Source: Whitmania pigra
Taxonomy: Eukaryota > Annelida > Clitellata > Hirudinida > Haemopidae
Reading direction: 5' to 3'
DNA length: 64,000 nucleotides
Assembly (NCBI GenBank): GCA_021613335.1
Contig: JAJTWR010000044.1
Span: 3,241,501 to 3,305,500, forward strand
In this document: piece after piece, positions 1 through 12,300 of the stretch
Numbering within the stretch: position 1 is the stretch's first letter
Layout of the letters: each line of letters starts with the position of its first letter
Program-made: the position numbers and the translations under genes
Notes under the pieces: model-generated
The model's database searches: none
Told to the model about the DNA's origin: nothing
What the model saw: the letters and a program-made list of their open reading frames with translations, nothing else

Positions 1-1351
1 ACTTCTTGAACTTTTCCTACTTCTTCGCTGATTTGTACATGGAGATCCAATACTTGAAAGATCATAGGGCATGTCCGGTTCTTTGCTTGGAGATGAGGAA
101 CTTGAACCTGCCACCGCAGTGGCAGCATCAACTTCTGAGGGTGTATTTTCCTCGATATTTTCTTCCGATTTGATAGGTTCCTTTCTGAAGGATGTACATT
201 CAAAGTCAGCAGAGTTGGTGCTTAAGAAGCAAACAATGGACTTTACATATGTCTCTTTAAGATATAAGTCCGAATATTTCTTAATAGGATCTATCATTTC
301 AGGCATGCCAAGATCTTCTACAGTAAATTGGCCTATGTCTTCATTTTTTGAAATCAGACTATCATCAAAGTGAAAGCATTGTGGGAAGACATAGTCATGA
401 TCTTCAGTAACATGATTCTTTTTATCACGATTGTAAACTGCTATAATTTCTTCTGCCAAGGATGGTGTCTTTGTGGTAGCAATAAGATCAGGAATTGTAG
501 AAGCTTTTAATAAGAAATTAGAAATTGCTGAAAATTTCAATTTTTAGTAGCTAAATTCTTACATAGTTTATTGACTGGTATATGACAGGGAATATTGGGT
601 AACTTCCTTGAGTTTCCTCTTTTTGGAAACTTTGAAGCACTTACACTTGCCAGTACCAATGGTTTTTCCTAATTATTTGAAAATGTTATTTTCACTAAGC
701 AACAACATTTTGTGAAATAAAAATAATTACTTCATTCCCTGGGAGTGATGGTCTTTTGATTAAAGAAGGTATAACAGGAGAGTTATTTGGAATACAAGAG
801 TTGTTTGAATATTTGAAAACATTATTATTCTCATTAAACCTGTTATTGTTCAAACGGTCACCAACAGCATTAACTTTATGTTTAAGAGGAATTCTAATCG
901 AATCGTCATCGTCATCGTCATCATCAATTTTATTTTCATCAAGTTCTCTGAAATCTTCTATTCTCATAGGCTCAAAACTAAGATGATAAAACTTTCCCGT
1001 TGTTTGCACTTGCGTGGAGCCTGCGTTATCGTTGCTGGCTTTTTTTGCGTCACGGGTAAGTCGCGCTAAACTCTTTAATTTCATCGCTTCGAAAAACATT
1101 CTGCTGTTGTAGTTCTCCATGTTAAGTCTTGCCTGAACTTTATTAAGTTCAGATAATTTATTGGACTTTTCATTTTCATAACCTTCCAGGTCGTAAGCAA
1201 GTCTGTTCAAAATAAGAAATTATTTCAACATCAAATGCCTTAAGCTGAAAAATTCTTCATTAATCCTACTTGAAATTATGAGGCGTAAAAGGACAATTAT
1301 TGAGTTTTACTTGGAGTTGATTTGCCACCCTTTGGCTGTATATATTTCCAT
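1..1351 (-). CDS. Unrecognised multi-exon protein gene, 3' end outside window
   Basis: I read four exons on the minus strand: 1351-1311, 1202-731, 668-563 and 527 to the window edge. All three introns have GT-AG ends and the reading frame stays open across every junction, giving about 382 residues so far. The proposed start (ATG at 1351-1349) begins MEIYTAKGWQ. Residues 1-75 are charged and probably helical, with the segment RMFFEAMKLKSLARL. A run of eight Asp follows near residue 110, encoded by a GAY triplet repeat around 905-930, and then an Asn-rich stretch. The part read from exon 4 is acidic and Ser-rich and includes the phrase HDYVFPQCFHFDD. I do not recognise the family. The short helical N-terminus followed by low-complexity sequence would suit a scaffold or a cilium or spindle accessory protein, but that is only inference. 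The coding call is fairly sure because a 527-nt open exon and three phase-consistent introns are unlikely by chance; the start is less sure. Confidence 0.7.
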
Positions 1352-1781
1352 TCCTTTCTTCTACCATCATTGTGACCCTTAAAATTATTAGTTGCATTTC
1401 AAATAAATAAGAACTATTGAAAATGTCATATTTTATGTTTTCTACAAAACTTTCGTATTTGCGGATGCAGCCATATGTGTATGACTCACATCACAAGCTG
1501 CTATTATTATGAACAACGGTAGGTATCAACAACTGGTCATATCAGAGAAAATTCACATACATAAAATTACTTTTTGGGCAAGAAATGCAACGCTTGAAAA
1601 ATGTAAAGATTATATAACCTAAAACCTATTATCTTAAACTTGTAGCAAAATCGTTTACTTACCGTTTAAAAAAATATAAATCCAATTTATTGATAAAAAT
1701 CTTAGATTAAAGTTTACTATTTTTACGAGCACAAAATTTTGTGCTCACGATAGAAATGCCGCACAGGAATGTTAATGAACA

Positions 1782-2008
1782 CTAAGCTTTGTTTTCAGAA
1801 GAACTAATGTTTTCATGTGCATCCCTTCCTGCATCCAGCGCCGCCTGCTGCTGCAGCTTGCTGTACAAAGATCATGTCATTGGAAATTTTATGGAAAACA
1901 TCAACTTATCAATTACACCTAAAAATTTCTTATACATTCTTAAAGTGACTCTCCATATTATCCTTGAAATAGTCAGTAATTCACAATTACATTTTCCGGA
2001 ATTCATGC
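1782..2008 (-). CDS. Possible small two-exon gene or 3' end of a larger gene
   Basis: Two minus-strand exons fit together: 2008-1936 (acceptor tttag, donor gtataa) and 1860-1782 (acceptor tgtacag), ending in TAG at 1784-1782. The phases match. The last exon encodes KLQQQAALDAGRDAHENISS followed by a short Ser/Glu tail, a helical Gln/Ala-rich end that looks like real protein. An ATG inside the first exon (2006-2004) would give a 49-residue product, but more exons may lie to the right. A poly(A) signal (AATAAA on the minus strand, 1691-1686) lies about 90 bp past the stop. I do not recognise the product. It sits 430 bp upstream of the gene that starts at 1351, in the same direction. Confidence 0.35.
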
Positions 2009-2224
2009 CTAAACAAAAGAGCCGTTAAAAACTTTGTTTTAATCCAAATCATTTAATAATTGAGTGCAACTCATATTGTTGTCATAAGTTTTAGTCATAA
2101 GTAATTAGTCATAATTTGTTATCAATCATCTTATCTATAATCTGTATAACGTCTTATACTAAATGTTGAAAGAGATCGAATCATAAATTATTAAAAAGCT
2201 TGGGTCTTAACCACCCAACTAACT

Positions 2225-2990
2225 CAGGTTGAATGGTTAAGAGGCGTAGCTAGGAGCGGGGTACATATGTCTCCGGGCGACAAGGTACAGAGCCAAAATG
2301 AGGCTTGGATCGTTACATTATAATAAGTGAACAAGATTAATAAATCGGTCACAAGGACACTGCGGCGCTTGCATCAGATACGTTTACCATCCACTGTGGA
2401 CGAGTTGAAAAAAGCTCTGCGCATCACAGTAAAACGGGAGTCTGAAACACGTTGGAGCGCATGATCAGAAACTGTTAAAGCTGCCCATGAAAGACTAGGT
2501 GTCGGAGTAGGGCTGCTAGAAAAATTATCGGAGGACTAAACTATGAATCCTAAAAGGAAGAACAGTTACTATGGTATCAAATTTTAAATTCATGGTTTTA
2601 TTACATTTCTGGAATGCTATTCTTAGAAGAATTGATCTTGTACAGATGTGCATACAAGATCCTACTACAAATTTCAAGGAAACAGCAACTGATATTGAAT
2701 CTTTAGAGCAAGAACTAGTCAAGCCTCATGATTATATGAATAATGCACAGCTTGGGGATTGAGGTGGACAGAAGAATTAGGCAATGTCGGAACTGGAGAG
2801 ATGCAGGTCTTTCAGCAGAAGAAATTATGAGCATTCAGGCCCAAAATGTCAGAAAATGATTTCGGGGGAATTTTTCATTTTATTTTTCAAAATCAAAATA
2901 AAATTATAATATATTAACAAATAGAGATGGTATTAAGATGTTATGATGTTATAAAAATCTGCTAAGCCTCACAAACCGGCAACTTAAAAA
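2225..2990 (+). mobile_element. Degenerate hAT (ZMYM1/DUF4371-like) transposase relic
   Basis: The left part (2235-2305) resembles the left end of the small hAT at 8763: both carry gtagcta followed by a G-rich tract, then acatatgtctccgggcg, then ggtacag and aaaatgaggct. The interior (2395-2860) gives broken plus-strand reading frames with the phrases STVDELKKALRITVK and DPTTNFKETATDIESLEQEL. These match the conserved late region of ZMYM1-like/DUF4371 hAT transposases. There are several stops and frameshifts, so it cannot be active. I could not place the right end or a target duplication. The part after 2870 is AT-rich with no coding signal. Confidence 0.6.
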
Positions 2991-3057
2991 AAATAGCAGT
3001 CGTTGTTGATGTTCGAATTATGCCAGTTTTATCATTTCCATCATTTTATTGAACTGA

Positions 3058-4345
3058 CCAGCTGTTTACCCGGCTTTGCCCGGTAATAGATTTGCAATTG
3101 AATAAACTTCGTGTATAGTACAAAATATTTTTAGTAATATGATTTAACACAATACTTGGTTATAAACAACATTTTTAGTTTGACCAAAAAATGGAGCAAT
3201 AAGAAATAAATTGTTGGATGAACCCACCCTTGAGCATGAAACATAAAGTTGTCCGTGGGAAAAACACGGAGATCTCAAGTCCAATCCACAGTATTTAATA
3301 GATTGCCCTTGTGACTTGTTTATAGTTATCGAGAAGGCAAAGACTCGCTGGAAATTGTAATCTTTTGAAGTTAAAAGGAATGTCAGTGGGATTGAGGGGT
3401 ATCCATAGAATAAAAACTGATAATCCTTCTTTTTTTCCTGTTCCTGTTAAGATAATTGCTTCAGTTACATTGCCCAACAACTTTTTAACACAAAGCCTAG
3501 TGCCTTTGCAAAGTTTTGTTGGTTCGACGTTACGTAGTAGAATAATTGGAGATCCCAGTTTTAGTAAAAGACAGTGTGGTGGCAAACCAGCTGGGTCCAT
3601 TGAGTTTAAGAACTCTTGTGGGAAATTGACAATCTCAGCAGCATCTACAACGGTATCGATTGAATTGTATTCAGTGACTGGATCTGGTAACCTTGATAGC
3701 ATTTTATTGTTGATTTCATGAAGAATGCCCTCTCCTGCAACCAGTTTGAATGTTCATAGTTTCTGGAAATCGTTGAACAAAGTGCATCAATTAATTTTGC
3801 TCTTTACAAGCAGATTAACATTCCCTGAAGAACTCACATTTGATCGACCTTCTCCAATATCCAGTAATCTGCTTGAAAAATGTTGAGCACCATCATTTCC
3901 AAGATGTACTCTCATGTTTTGCTTTAAAGTAATCTTTTGTCGATGTCTCCACAAAAATGAACGCTTTGAACATGCATGAATTTCATCGGCTTCATAGCTT
4001 ACTTGTGCGCCGTGGTGCATTCGTCCCAAACAATTAATTTACATGCTCTGAGGACTTGCGCCCCATCGCTTGATTTGCTTATGTTGCAGGTTGGACTTTC
4101 TTGTCTGCCAATGTCAAGCGGCAATTTAAGCTGAAAGGGCTGTCCTTCCTCCTTCCATGAACGTTGCCGAAATTCCTGAAGAGGCAATTGAAACAGCAAT
4201 TTCTCCCTTAGCCCTGATTTCAGACAGAATTAAATTGGTTAAAATGTTTTTCCTGTGCCTCCAGAAGCATCAACAAAAATGATACCGTCTTGTTGTTTTG
4301 CTAATCGATCAGCGATAATTTGGTGCGTTATTGTAATGTCTCAGA
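3058..4345 (-). mobile_element. Helitron 3' part with PIF1-like helicase domain
   Basis: Broken minus-strand frames carry the helicase in order: Walker A-like GGTGKTF (about 4280), Walker B-like IVWDECT (about 4010-4030), PAGLPPHCLLLKLGSP and KLCKGTRLCVKKLLGN (about 3480-3620), FKRLQFPASL (about 3350) and, in another frame, LRSPCFSHGQLYVSCSR (about 3235-3275). This is the C-terminal half of the PIF1-type helicase that Helitrons carry behind their Rep nickase. The 3' end looks like a Helitron terminus: a GC-rich hairpin around ccgggcaaagccggg (3068-3086 on the plus strand) followed by AAACAGCTGG, where CTGG fits the usual CTRR end. No Rep domain was seen upstream, so the copy is 5'-truncated as well as frameshifted. 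Confidence 0.8.
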
Positions 4346-4689
4346 AGCTCTAGATGTAGTAGCTCTATCTCTGGTGTTCCGGAGTCGGAACTCAGCTCTG
4401 CTCTCTCAGAAACTCTGGATGCAGCAGTCCTGTCGCGAAGCTTCGCAATTCTAATAATTCAAAAATCGTTCTAAATTATAAAACAATATAAATTAAAAGC
4501 TTATTTCATGAACCAGCGTACGTCCAGAAGAGGTTTTTTTGGCTATAAAAAGCAAAATAATGTATCGATTTTTTGCAAAGTAGACTAAACTGACCCTTTG
4601 TCAACGTGCTCAAGTGTTTCAAGTTTCAATTAAAAACGGTTCAGAATTAAAGATTTGTATAAGAAATACATATACATACATAACCACAA
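4346..4689. other. No gene seen
   Basis: AT-rich spacer between the Helitron and the LINE nest. It contains a direct repeat of a ctcagaa(g/a)ctctggatg-like segment at about 4338-4360 and 4405-4425, and no coding signal. Confidence 0.5.
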
Positions 4690-4725
4690 GATTCTTGTTT
4701 TATTTTATTTAATTTTATTTTATTA

Positions 4726-7700
4726 CCGTATTTCCACGAAATTAACACGCAGACGAATTTAACTCGCGGACGAATATAACACACAATTTTTCAAATTTAT
4801 GTAAAAAATAACTTATAAAATACGCACCAACAGACGCATTTTTTCTTTTGGCTAAAGAAATTTAACATTTAAATTAAAATTATATATATATTAAAATATT
4901 AAATTTAAGCAGTTTCTAATATATATAAAACAATCAAATATAAAAGTTGTCAAAAAATTTTCTGTTGGCTGAGCGGCCGGTGCTTGATAGATACAGTGAT
5001 ATATAGGTAGAAGTGCTCTTGATTGAAAGACGAAGACCCGCGAAGCCAGCACTACAAGACCATAGAGAAACTTGTGTCGACTAAGAGCAAGTTCCAATGT
5101 GCCTCAAGGAAAAAGGAGGTCCTTATTTCCAGACTCCGAGTTGGAAAATGTGCTCTGAACCAACACCTGTTTCTCTTAAAACATCATCCAGACGGAAAGT
5201 GCAAGACGTGCCCTCAGGAAGATGAAAATGTGCAGCATTTCCTCATGGAATGTCCGGCCCAATCTGCCCTGAGGAGAGAAATCAGACTCAATACAAGTCT
5301 GTCTGATATGAGTTCCTTGCTTAGCAATCCAGCGCGTGTGGACATCATCTACAGATGGATTTGCAAAAATCGGAATCAATTACTTTAGTGATTTTTATTT
5401 AAACTTTATTTAACTTATTATTATTTATCCCTATTATTACACTAATACATATTATTAATTTTTAGTAACTAACACTAACTAACAAGTCCAAATCATCTTA
5501 GTTATGCAACGGACTTTAATAAAATAAATAAATAAATATAGATTGAAATATCGACGTCGTTAGGAAAGTGGCTGATAAACGTAACTCGTACACTGTTGCC
5601 TACAAGCTTCAAGTCGTTTCTAGAGCAAAAGACAAAGGTAACAGAGCAGCTGCTCAGGAGTTCAACAATAATGAAGTGTTGGTTCGCGAATGGAGAAAGA
5701 AGGAATGCTTGCTTGAGAAACTGAACCTGAGAAAACGTGCATGCCATGGCCAAAATGCGAAATGGCCAAACTTAAAGTCTGATCTAAAGCTAAACAAAGC
5801 TGGAACAAAGGGAGAGATAGCTTTTGACATTTCCGCCAGGAGAACAGTGGAAGCATCTGGCGCCAGAACTTTGACAATAACAAGTGGTCACGAACGGACA
5901 TGTTTCACAGTCATACCTGGATGCTCTGCGGCTGGCACCAAGTCAAAACCAATATTGATTTTCAAGAGGCAATGCGAAAAATTTTCAGCATGAAGCTCTG
6001 GATTCAGAAATGTTCTCAAACGAGACCGGGGGGATTTTTTTCAATCAGGCTCATAAAGAGGAGTCAGTTAAGAAGATGCTCAACTTAAGCGGATGTCACA
6101 TTGCAATCATTCCGGGTGGTCTATCATCCAAACTGCAACTACAAATCGTTGATGAATTGACAGATCTGAGAGGGAGGAATGGATGTAGAATGGCACATAC
6201 ACTCACACACCATCTGGACGAGACAGGCCTTGTTTTCCGAGGTGTGCACGTGGGTTGCACGAGCATGGGACAAAGTGTCGCCTGATTTGATTCTGAGTGG
6301 CTTTAGAAAGGCTGGAATTAAGTCTACAGGAAAGGAGTAAAGTGACCAACCCGGACTTTGAACTAGCCTGCGATCCGGCAAGAGCCGAAAATGAATATGA
6401 AGACTGTTCGACTTTTGACGACTTTTGACGGATTTGCAAAACTTAGCTGATGGTGAGGAATAATTATTATTGGTCTTCTGATTTTCAAAGATTAACGATT
6501 CACGAGTTGGTTCGGTATTGATTTCCCTCTCCAATTCTTCCTCGAAACTATTTTTATTTTAAGAAGTGCATCCACTTCCTACTTTAGAATGCAGATTGTT
6601 CACGCATAATAATTTGTAAGACAAAAGTGAAGCAATACTTCAAAATATTGTAACGAACTCGTTAGCCAATTCCATGCGGCAAAGGTTTTCACTTAAAGAG
6701 TCTCTGTGTCCCATAACTCCCTAAATATGGAAATCACATGTTATAAATGTACAAATCTTAAGAGACATTTTAAAACATTTTGAGATCAATTCCTGGAGTA
6801 AATGATGAAGTTAAGCAGATGTACCATGCTGTGAGACACAGCTTCACTGGAAGAATTGTTGAGGTCCAAACAGTACATCAATTATAACATGAAATTTCAT
6901 GAGATTTAAAAGTTAAAGTTTCTCTTTCAAGAACCATAAATGGATCGTTGATCTGAACATGAAATGTAGCTCAGGCACAATACAATACAATAGGCTTTAT
7001 AATTGCATTGAAAGAAACAAGAATTTTTAAATAAATATAGATCAATTCTTAGAGCAGATACTGAAGTTATGCAGATGTACCATGCTCTGGGACACAGTTT
7101 TTCTGTGAAGGTATGGAATTGTTGAGGTCCAAACAATGAATCAACTATAACATGAAAGTATGGCCAAAAGCTGCATATAATTTTTGCCATCCAATTGGTT
7201 TCATGATATGCTCTTATGGCAATGTAAAAAAAACAAGTGACTCATCACCAGCAAAATCCAGAGCAGTGATGGTAATTCATTCGTTACCAATTTGAATCTT
7301 CATAATGGGTTACAAGAGAATGGGCTAAGACTTTCATTTTGTTTTCCAATAAAGACTTCGAAAGACTGATAACTGACACTATTATCAAAATTGTATCTAT
7401 TTTGATCCATTCTTTTGAAAAGTGTTCAAAGATTTTTTATAACAGGACCATTAAGAGGTTGAAGACATTTGCTACAATAAATGTGTGATGTTTGACTACT
7501 AAATTTTAAATAGCATCAACCAAATCTCTATTTGAAACCGAGTGAAAACTCTAACATCAAATATAATTATGAATAACAAATAGTTGAATAATTATGACAA
7601 AATAAATTAGTACAACACCCCACAAGTTTCTTATAGTTGCCATCAATTAATTTCAGCTAAATTCAAGTTGAATACCCAAATTCGAGAGCCGGACAATGCA

Positions 7701-7971
7701 ATGATTAACTTGACTGCTTTGCCACTTCATGCAATGCAATAATGCCCAACCAATTATAAGCTATTTAAAATTAAAAATATATTCTAAAGCTTTTACAAAA
7801 AAACAATCGAAAGTCTGTGCTATCATTTAATTTTTTTTATTTTTGTTGGTCTGGAATCAAATTCATGTAAAATGAATCTAGCATAACACGCATACGATTA
7901 TAGCACGCAGATGAAGGTGCGCGGTGCGTAACATTGACCATAACGCGCGTGTAATATGGGTGAAAATACGG
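4726..7971 (+). mobile_element. Pogo/Tigger-like DNA transposon, copy 1
   Basis: The ends are inverted: ccgtatttccacgaa at 4726 and ttgaccataacgcgcg...gtgaaaatacgg ending at 7971, each flanked by TA (4724-4725, 7972-7973). Inside, broken plus-strand frames from about 5570 encode a CENP-B/pogo-type helix-turn-helix N-terminus (KRNSYTVAYKLQVVSRAKDK, then EFNNNEVLVREWRKKE). Pieces of the DDE domain follow: CFTVIPGCSAAGTKSKP and LIFKRQC (about 5905-5970), RPGGFF (about 6030) and IAIIPGGLSSKLQLQIVDEL (about 6100-6160). The spacing between the HTH and DDE pieces is much shorter than in intact pogo transposases, so there is an internal deletion as well as frameshifts. The right half (6600-7850) has no coding signal. 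A LINE tail is inserted at about 4990-5537. Confidence 0.75.
4990..5537 (+). mobile_element. 5'-truncated LINE inside the pogo element
   Basis: An open frame at 5023-5388 encodes a C-terminal Cys/His segment (HPDGKCKTCPQEDENVQHFL, MECPAQSALRREI) like the zinc-finger end of Jockey/R1-type ORF2 proteins. It is followed by a 3' UTR and the tail gtccaaatcatcttagttat...aaataaataaataaat (5485-5537). Aligning the two pogo copies of this window shows that this block is absent from copy 2 at the same place, so it is a later insertion. The same tail recurs at 20360, 57641 and (reversed) 58873. Confidence 0.7.
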
Positions 7972-8728
7972 TAAGTGTGTAGAGGACCGAAGCCTGCCCA
8001 CTATCAAACAGCAAAACATTAAGAAAAGAAACGAGAGGTTCAATCAGTAGTAAACGAGAAAATGAGACTAGACATATTCATCGAGAATGGAGGTGAAACG
8101 ACTATAGGTGCTAGCTGAGACTATGCTATTAGGTAGATTATTCCAGATGTTAATTATTCGATTTGTGAAAAAATATTTGGTGTTGTCTTTTGCGCAAAAA
8201 TTTGACCTTAGTTTGAAGTGATGACCTCTAGTTGATGAGTAGTTTGCAAAATGAATATGGTTTTTAAGGTGAGTTGATGTTAAATTATTGATGATCCTGC
8301 ATAATAAGCAGAGGTCAGCTATTAAACGGCGATGTTCAAGCGATTTAAGTTGCAGGGATGGCCTTGGCAAATTTCTTTTGGATGTTTTCAAGTATTTGTG
8401 GTGAGGGTTCCAGACCTGACTGCTGTACTCTAGGATTGGTCTGACATATACGCAGAAAGCTTTGGTGAGAAGATTCTTGTCCCTAGAAGTGAATGATTTG
8501 AGAATCAGTCTTTAACGGACTGCAGCGTGTATGTATGTTGTATGTATGTGATGTTGTTAACAGTGGTAAGAAGGATATCATCAATATAGTATTCTTGTGG
8601 GCCGGGTCCATTCCTGGAACTGGTTTTAATTGAGCAATTAAAGCATCTTTCCTTGGCTAGGTTCAGGGGCGCCGAGAGCCAACAAGGGCCCCAGGGCAGG
8701 ACATCATTGCGGGCCCCTTGTCAAAATA

Positions 8729-9361
8729 CAGTAAATTCCGGGTATAGTCGAGTCGGTTACAGCAGAAGCATAGCTAAGGGGGGGGGCGAGGGATACATAT
8801 GTCCCCGGGCGCTAAGATACAGAGGCGCCAAAATGAGGCTTAATGCATCAATGGGACAGGATCGTCTCAGTGATCTTGCTCTTCTTAGTATAGACAGAGA
8901 AACGCTTGAGAAAACAGACTTTGATGACGTTATTGATCAGCTTGCAATTGTTAAATCAAGAAAAATAAATCTATTTTAGACAGTATTAGACTACTATGCA
9001 TGTAAATCATCTTAGACTGTGACTGATTGGGTGAAGCATGCGCTACTATTTGTAGTACGTTTTTTCACTTTTAAATGGATGCCTTGTGCCATTAAAATTT
9101 TTATTTCAATTTCAAGTGTAGTGTAATGCAGTAAGATTAAATATATAGACATGGAAAAGGGCGCCAATTCTATAGTTTGCCCCGGGCGCAAAATACCCAG
9201 GCTAGGCCTCTGGATTACAGTCAAGATTCGGAAACAGTCAAGCTGATCTCTTGCACCGTGTAAACCATACGTAGCTTACTATTTTCGATTATAGTAAATA
9301 TTCAGTTATAGTCAAGTCAACAGCCTACAGTTTTGGACGTGACTATATCCGGAATTGACCG
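8729..9361. mobile_element. TA-flanked MITE (pogo/mariner type) carrying a hAT
   Basis: Inverted ends cagtaaattccgggtatagtc (8729 rightward) and, reversed from 9361, cggtcaattccggatatagtc share about 18 of 21 positions. Both are bordered by TA (8727-8728, 9362-9363). This is the usual layout of a small Tc1/mariner/pogo MITE. The present length of 633 bp includes the 450-bp hAT at 8763-9212 and its duplication, so the original element was about 175 bp. It has no coding capacity of its own. Confidence 0.75.
8763..9212 (+). mobile_element. Internally deleted hAT, innermost layer of the nest
   Basis: The ends are cagaagcatagctaagg at 8763 and, reversed from 9212, cagaggcctagcctggg. The flanks are ggttacag (8755-8762) and gattacag (9213-9220), an 8-bp duplication with one mismatch. 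The plus strand encodes only the end of a transposase (SMGQDRLSDLALLSIDRETL, then KTDFDDVIDQLAIVKSRKIN, stop at about 8979), the C-terminal hAT dimerisation domain of the ZMYM1/DUF4371 type. It is related to the relic at 2225. Confidence 0.8.
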
Positions 9362-12300
9362 TATTTAGAAATTTTGTCGCTATAATAAAACCTGTAAATC
9401 GAGGTAAATGTTACTATCAAGGTTCAACATTCGTGCATACATGGTACTAAATTAAAATATAGAAATGACTGTTGCAAAGGCTGTTCGTCATCTAATTTGA
9501 ATTTATTTGTTTTACAGTTAATCAAAATGAAAGTAGTAATTTTTGGTGGTCAAACATGCAGCGAGGCGCTTTAAATTAGCCAACTCTAATCATCGGTGAT
9601 CCTATTTTTTGTGAGTTTTTCATTTCATCATAATTGTGTCCTTACCTGCAACGACCGTTACACCATACAGCCTTACTCAAAGATAACCAGCCACATGCTA
9701 CGTGTACAGATTTGTGTGCACTAAGCAAACTGGTGTTTCGATAGAGATTAAGCTACACAAGTTCTTAAAAACGATGTAATTATGTGGAACCGACTTTTAC
9801 GACATGCAAGAGAGATGGCTACAACAAAACTTTGCGGGCTTTTCTGCGTGCAGACAGTTCAATTATACCGTTGTAATCAATCGTTCTTGCAAGTCGACCT
9901 TCCACTGCCGGCATTCCAAGGCTGGTCAGGCGTTCTTGACACATTGTCGATCTCAGAACATTTTTAACTCGGGCCAATGTGATGAAAGATCGTTCTGCTT
10001 GAGCAACGGTAACCGGAAGCGTGCAGAAGATACGTATCATAATGACAACGTTTGGAAACAGTGTATCGATTTTCAAAGCGTGTAGACGTTCAGCATGGCG
10101 ACAGACTTATTCAACAGCATATCGACTGAATTTCTAAGAGGCCGACTGTATCCATGGAATTCCCACCAATTTCCCTTCTAGAGTAAGTGATGCATCAACT
10201 TCTACGGGCACAGCCCTGTCGTCTAGAGACGCAACAATAAACGCTTCGCTCAACACGCGCCGACTTTTCGACTGCATCAGTTATATGAGAAAATTTCATG
10301 AACGGTTAGATTTGTAACCTAACATGTGGTACATAAATGACGTCCAATGCCATTATATAAATTGCAAGAAGGCGTTATAAAATGGTTGACTCGAAGTGGG
10401 CGTTTTTCCTAGTTACGACGCCATTATTAAATGACACAATAACATAGCTGTTGTTATTTATTATAGCAATGGATTTGCTCTTTCAATATCGTGATAGTTT
10501 GACAAATTAAATATGTAAGATTTTTACATCCTTTAGACCAAAAATCAACTTTAGCAGTAATCTAGTGTGTATAACTCCACAGAAATAGAAGTGATGGTAA
10601 ATCAAACCTTTCTTGCTAGGGAACAACACAAATCAAATCTGTAATGGCCCGTTTCGCCTAAAATGGTGTGGGCGTCCTACACCACCTTACCCTATCGTCT
10701 CACATCAGAATACAGAGTTTATACACCCTACGTGAAATGGACTGTTCGTTCGGCAGTATATAAAAGTATTTTACAGTATGTAAAACTATGGGGCTATTAG
10801 GACATTATGTTCTGTCGCCTACGGTAAACGAAGAGACGTGCAAAAATTGACATGATCGGACCGGCCGGGCCCCCTTACAGATGCGGGCCCCCTGGCAGTG
10901 ACCCCACCTGCCCCCCCCTCTCGGCGTCACTGGCTAGGTTTAGCTGCCACTTCCTGCTCCATATAGTGAGTCTACGCTTCTCTGAAAATCAGAACCATCC
11001 ATTGACAGTGATTTGTAAAGTTTAATATCGTCCGCAAATAGTTTAATTGGGATATCCTTAGGTAGGGAGTCGACTATGTCATTTATGTAGATTAGAAACA
11101 GAGTAGGACCCAAAACACTTCCCTGTGGCACACCACTAGTAATCGAACCAGATATTGAGCCATTTATGAGGACATGCTGTTCTTTGATACAGAAAATCGA
11201 AAGCCACTGATACAAGTTTCCAGTAATACCATACAATTTAATTTTGTTCAGTAATTTTGGATGATATACAGAATCAAAGGCTTTTTTAAAGTAGAAGTAG
11301 ATTATATCTGTTTACTGACGTCGTTGCTGTGAAGTGGTCCAGAAAATTTGTGATGGTCGATTTTAATGGTCTGAATCCATGTTGTTGAGGAGATATTAAG
11401 TCCAAAGAGATTAAATGATGTAAAATCGTTTTTTTAATTATTTTTTCCGGGACTCGACGCCAGGTACATGTCAAGGAGATTGGTCTGTAGTTCTAGGGGC
11501 TAGATTTTGGACCTTTTTTGTGGATGGGAATGACATGAGCTGTTTTCCAGATTGTGGACATAAGTCCACTATTAAGGGAGAGATTAAAGATGTGATGGAG
11601 TGGGTATGACAAGCTAAATCTTTTAAACAAAATATTAGGAATGTGGTCGGGGCCTTGTGAGCAAGAATGTTCCAGCTGTCTCAAAGTCTGTAAGATGGCA
11701 TCATGAGTGATTATGATTTTATCCAAGATTTTGGTAGGGCGTCGAGTAAGATCGTGTGTAATTCCATCGTCAGTTGTAAAAACGCTAAAGTTGTAAACGC
11801 TGTAAAAGTCATACTTCCATCATGTTTTATTATTTCTCCAATCGATGAGTGACAAAAAAAAGTTGTTATTAAAACATCTTTAGAAGCTGCCTAAATTATT
11901 CTTGCTAATGAGATGCTTTTCTTTCTGGCCCGATAAGCCGCAAGTTGATTACTGCATTTTTCTGAAAACCTAGTATATTTGGTATTTCTTTGAAGACCAG
12001 GACTAGATTTCCAATCGCGCCAGTATTTAAGTTTGGTTTTGTAAAGTTTTTTCTGAAGTATGGTTTCATATGGAAGTTTTCTGATATTTTTGGAGCCCTT
12101 GAAGACAAAGGGAACATACAATTTGATGCCCTCTTTCGGACATAGGATGAAATTTGTCCAACAATCCTCACTGAAACACATCTGGAAAGCCTGCTTCCAA
12201 TCGACCCCAGATATGAAGTTGTTCAAGATAATGTAATCCGCCCTGTTAAAGTCATAGTAGCCATACGATGACATATACGTATGTGGAGTTGTACCATTCA

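Larger units (their letters stand above)
8664..10932 (-). mobile_element. hAT transposon inserted in the LINE
   Basis: The inverted ends begin caggggcgccgagag (8664) and, read from the other side, cagtgacgccgagag (10932 inward). The 8-bp duplication gctaggtt flanks it exactly at 8656-8663 and 10933-10940, which is diagnostic of hAT insertion. On the minus strand, 10076-9819 encodes the hAT C-terminal dimerisation domain (RIFCTLPVTVAQAERSF, then MCQERLTSLGMP) with its stop at 9819. The rest of the transposase is missing or decayed, so the copy is a non-autonomous derivative. It carries the MITE at 8729-9361. Removing the element with one duplication rejoins the LINE coding region. Confidence 0.85.

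Noticed and set aside
71..373. Plus-strand open frame at the left edge
   Set aside because: It is the antisense shadow of the long minus-strand exon (527-1), which is open over its whole length and fits the splice phases.
8653..8979. A single host gene encoding 108 residues
   Set aside because: The frame crosses the ends of three elements (outer hAT, MITE, inner hAT). Only its last part is genuine coding sequence, the hAT dimerisation domain.
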